The notes under the pieces were generated by a model. That model did no database searches. It was not told the DNA's origin and saw only the letters and a list, made by a program, of their open reading frames with translations. Made by a program: the position numbers and the translations under genes. From positions 1 to 10,091 of the forward strand of contig QGUX01000115.1 in NCBI GenBank assembly GCA_003242275.1: DNA of 10,091 nucleotides, in the 5' to 3' direction. Positions within the stretch are counted from its first letter, which is position 1; each line of letters begins with the position of its first letter. Source of the stretch: Pseudomonadota bacterium (GTDB taxonomy: Bacteria; Pseudomonadota; Gammaproteobacteria; Steroidobacterales; Steroidobacteraceae). Of this stretch, positions 6,509 through 10,091 are shown in pieces.

Positions 6509-7555
6509 CTACGGGCGCTGCCGGAACGGTGTCTCGAACAGCGCGCGGCTGAACATCTTCCGGTACGCACCGGGGGACAGGCCGGTCAGCCGCTTGAAGA
6601 CCCTGCGGAAGAACGACGAGTCCTCATAGCCGACCTCCGCGCTGATCTGCTCGGCGGACAAGCGGCCGTCCTCGAGCAGGCGCCGCGCCTCGTCGATGCG
6701 CAGGTTCTGCACGTAGTCGATGAGCGCCACCCCGGTCGCCGCACGGAAGCGCCGCTTGAGCGTGCGCTCGGCAAGACCCGATGCCTGCACCGCCGCGCTG
6801 ACTGCGCCCTGGCGCCGGAAGTTCTTCGCGAGCCAGTCCTCGCAGGCGCGAACCTCCGCGTCCGGATGTTGCCGGCGCCGGACCAGGGGACCGTAGGGCA
6901 GCTGGCCCTCCTCGTGGCGCTTGAGCAGGTAGATCCTGGCGATGCGCTGCGCCTCGCCCGGATTCACGTGCCGCGAGATGATGTGCACCGCGAGGTCATG
7001 CCATGACGTCGTGCCACCGGCCGTCACGAGGCGGCCCGTCCGGTCCGAGAAGCACAATGTCGGTTCGGGCCGGAAGCGGACCTGCGGGTAGTGCCGCTCG
7101 AACAGGTCGCGATAGCCCCAGTGCGAGGTGGCCTCGCGCCCGTCGAGCAGGCCGGCCGCGGCCAGCAGCAACGCGCCGGAACAGGCCGAGTACACGAACG
7201 CGCCGCGGGCGAACTGCGCGCGCAACCAGCGCTTGGCGGCATCGTGACGTCCGTCCAGGTGCTCATCGGGCCCCAGCCACAGCTCCGGCACGATGACGAT
7301 GTCCGCGCGCACCCGGGTCGCGAACGACAGCTCGGGTTCCACCGGGACGCCGTGGCCGCAGGTGAAGCGCTTCCTTGCGCCGGCGATGATGCGGACATCC
7401 AGCGGCGCCGTTCCGCCGGGTTGCGAGGTGAGGGTCTGCCAGAGATTGCCGGCGGACTTGAGCACGTCGACCAGGCCATAAAGCGCCGATCCTGAGGTCT
7501 CCGGCAGCGCCACCAGCAGTGTCTTCAGGGGCCTTCCGGTCGCAGTCCGTGCCAT
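6509..7555 (-). CDS. GlxA-family AraC-type transcriptional regulator (DJ-1/PfpI-like plus HTH)
   Basis: A 348-residue two-domain regulator. Residues about 10-190 form a DJ-1/PfpI-like (class I glutamine amidotransferase-like) fold, with the cysteine elbow SACSGA (C125) in place; in this family the domain usually senses a ligand rather than acting as an enzyme. Residues about 235-335 form an AraC/XylS DNA-binding domain with two helix-turn-helix units, near AAVQASGLAERTLKRRF and near AEQISAEVGYEDSSFFRRVF, ending in the typical LTGLSPGAYRK. The start is taken as the first ATG (7555), which begins just before the first beta strand (KTLLVALPE). The frame extends upstream to a TTG at 7591 without adding recognisable sequence. 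No good ribosome site precedes the ATG. The gene is divergent from the OsmC-like gene across 113 bp, so it may control that gene and itself. The inducing signal is unknown. Confidence 0.9.
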   Translation of the reverse strand: MARTATGRPLKTLLVALPETSGSALYGLVDVLKSAGNLWQTLTSQPGGTAPLDVRIIAGARKRFTCGHGVPVEPELSFATRVRADIVIVPELWLGPDEHLDGRHDAAKRWLRAQFARGAFVYSACSGALLLAAAGLLDGREATSHWGYRDLFERHYPQVRFRPEPTLCFSDRTGRLVTAGGTTSWHDLAVHIISRHVNPGEAQRIARIYLLKRHEEGQLPYGPLVRRRQHPDAEVRACEDWLAKNFRRQGAVSAAVQASGLAERTLKRRFRAATGVALIDYVQNLRIDEARRLLEDGRLSAEQISAEVGYEDSSFFRRVFKRLTGLSPGAYRKMFSRALFETPFRQRP

Positions 7556-7668
7556 TCCACGAAGTTGGCATAAAACGACCGGAATTGACAATAACGCATC
7601 TTAGCGCCCCAACCCGCCAGGCCTATCCTGCGTGCCGTCACCGTAAACCAACCTATGGGAGAACACAC
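7556..7668. promoter_or_regulatory. Divergent promoter region, regulator / OsmC-like gene
   Basis: These 113 bp must hold the start signals of both neighbours. The short dyad ATTGACAAT (7584-7592) contains a consensus-like TTGACA (7585-7590), but no -10 box lies at the right distance on the plus strand. TATCCT (7624-7629) is a weak -10 candidate without a good -35. The segment around 7570-7600 is clearly more AT-rich than its surroundings. GGGAG (7657-7661) is the ribosome site of the OsmC-like gene. Confidence 0.45.
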
Positions 7669-8256
7669 ATGTCAGTCCAGGCGATCCAGAAGGAGGAAGA
7701 CGGCCGGATCAATGGCTTCGACCCGCAGGCGATCACCGCCACCGTCGATGCCCTGCGCAACGATCCGCCACTGGCGCGCTTCGCGTTCCGTGCCCGCAAC
7801 CAGTGGATCAGCGGCGGCGAGAACCGTTCGATGATCCAGGATTTCTTCGGCTGCGGCACCGAGGACACCTCGCGCGCGAAACCTTTCGTGTACACCAATG
7901 GCGAGCCGCCCGTGCTGCTGGGCAACAACGAGGGCGCCAACCCCGTGGAGTACCTGCTGCACGCCCTCGCCGGCTGCGTGACCACGACCACCGTCCTGCA
8001 CGCCGCGGCGCGGGGCATCCATGTCCGCTCGCTGCGCACCGAGCTGGCCGGGGACATCAACCTGATGGGTTTCCTCGGCCTCGATCCGGACGTGCCGGCA
8101 GGCTGCGAAGCCATCACCATCCGCATGGACATCCAGGCGGACTGCAGCGACGAGGAGCTGGATGAACTGCTGAAGTTCGTGCACGGCCACTCGCCCGTCT
8201 GCAACACGGTGTGCCGCCCGGTGCCCGTGGTGATCGAGCGCATGCAGCGTCGGTGA
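7669..8256 (+). CDS. OsmC/Ohr-family protein
   Basis: A 195-residue cytoplasmic protein; there is no signal peptide. The ATG at 7669 has GGGAG 7 nt upstream, and the in-frame extension to 7519 runs through the divergent promoter, so it is rejected. OsmC/Ohr proteins reduce organic hydroperoxides with a reactive cysteine, although many distant members have no proven substrate. Here the first catalytic-type cysteine is present in HALAGCVTTTT (C103), as is the preceding NPVEYLLHAL helix. In the second motif (HSPVCNTVC) the usual second-cysteine position holds serine (S175) and cysteines occur at 178 and 182 instead. The protein is longer than classical OsmC or Ohr (about 140 residues), with an N-terminal extension of about 40 residues. 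It is divergent from a GlxA-type regulator that may control it. The family is firm; peroxidase activity is uncertain. Confidence 0.9.
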   Translation: MSVQAIQKEEDGRINGFDPQAITATVDALRNDPPLARFAFRARNQWISGGENRSMIQDFFGCGTEDTSRAKPFVYTNGEPPVLLGNNEGANPVEYLLHALAGCVTTTTVLHAAARGIHVRSLRTELAGDINLMGFLGLDPDVPAGCEAITIRMDIQADCSDEELDELLKFVHGHSPVCNTVCRPVPVVIERMQRR

Positions 8257-8326
8257 TGCCGCCTGCCTGCCGGGCACCTGCGTGCGCCAGTGAACTGGCA
8301 GGCCTGCGTCCACCGCCCTGGAAAGC

Positions 8327-8360
8327 AAGAAGCCCCGGCGGTCTCCCGCCGGGGCCTCTT
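8327..8360. terminator. Strong bidirectional terminator between the OsmC-like gene and groEL
   Basis: A perfect 10-bp GC stem, GCCCCGGCGG / CCGCCGGGGC (8332-8341 and 8346-8355), with a TCTC loop. After one mismatch it continues as AAGA/TCTT. On the minus strand the stem is followed by TTCTTGCTTT, serving groEL, whose stop lies 32 nt upstream. On the plus strand it is followed by CTCTTCTC, serving the OsmC-like gene. It sits in the gap between convergent genes. Confidence 0.85.
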
Positions 8361-8391
8361 CTCATGGTCGATGGTCAGGCAAGCCCGTGGC

Positions 8392-10091
<1,700 letters not shown>

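Noticed and set aside
7585..7629. TTGACA and TATCCT as one sigma-70 promoter for the OsmC-like gene
   Set aside because: The two boxes are 33 bp apart instead of about 17, so they cannot form a standard promoter together.
7519..7668. A 50-codon N-terminal extension of the OsmC-like gene
   Set aside because: It crosses the divergent promoter and the start of the regulator gene. The ATG at 7669 has a well-placed GGGAG.
8286..8299. Short dyad GCCAGT-GA-ACTGGC after the OsmC-like gene
   Set aside because: The loop is too tight unless the stem shrinks to 5 bp, and no T-tract follows. The much stronger terminator lies 30 bp further on.

Overview
The window is GC-rich DNA from a Gram-negative bacterium. 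The GroEL sequence, the GC-rich codon usage, a large TonB-dependent receptor and a groES-groEL pair suggest a gammaproteobacterium of the Xanthomonadales type. That placement is inferred from general resemblance, not from a search.

Layout. (1) 1-488 (minus) is the N-terminal part of a secreted G8-domain protein that runs off the left edge. (2) 489-902 is a 414-bp divergent intergenic region with three dyad-symmetric elements. (3) 903-3620 (plus) is a complete 905-residue secreted G8/parallel beta-helix protein. It is paralogous to (1) and resembles the animal CEMIP/TMEM2 family. (4) 3621-4006 is a mostly non-coding gap that opens with a terminator-like hairpin. (5) 4007-6400 (plus) is a TonB-dependent outer-membrane receptor. 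(6) 6509-7555 (minus) is a GlxA-type AraC regulator with a DJ-1/PfpI-like domain. (7) 7669-8256 (plus) is an OsmC/Ohr-family protein, divergent from (6). (8) A strong bidirectional terminator lies at 8327-8360. (9) groEL (8392-10026) and the last 20 codons of groES (10029-10091) are on the minus strand.

How the genes may work together. The left half looks like a cell-surface carbohydrate module. Two secreted G8 proteins are transcribed away from a shared control region, and a receptor gene follows one of them on the same strand. The G8 proteins could bind or cleave an extracellular polymer and the receptor could import the product; this is inference and the substrate cannot be read from sequence. 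The right half is a stress and housekeeping block: a regulator facing an OsmC-type thiol protein, then the chaperonin operon.

The most unusual content is the pair of divergent CEMIP/TMEM2-like paralogs, a 68-bp block that is perfectly identical between them, the dyads in the region they share, and two nearly identical terminator hairpins 4.7 kb apart. No CRISPR array, tRNA, rRNA, insertion sequence or phage gene was seen.
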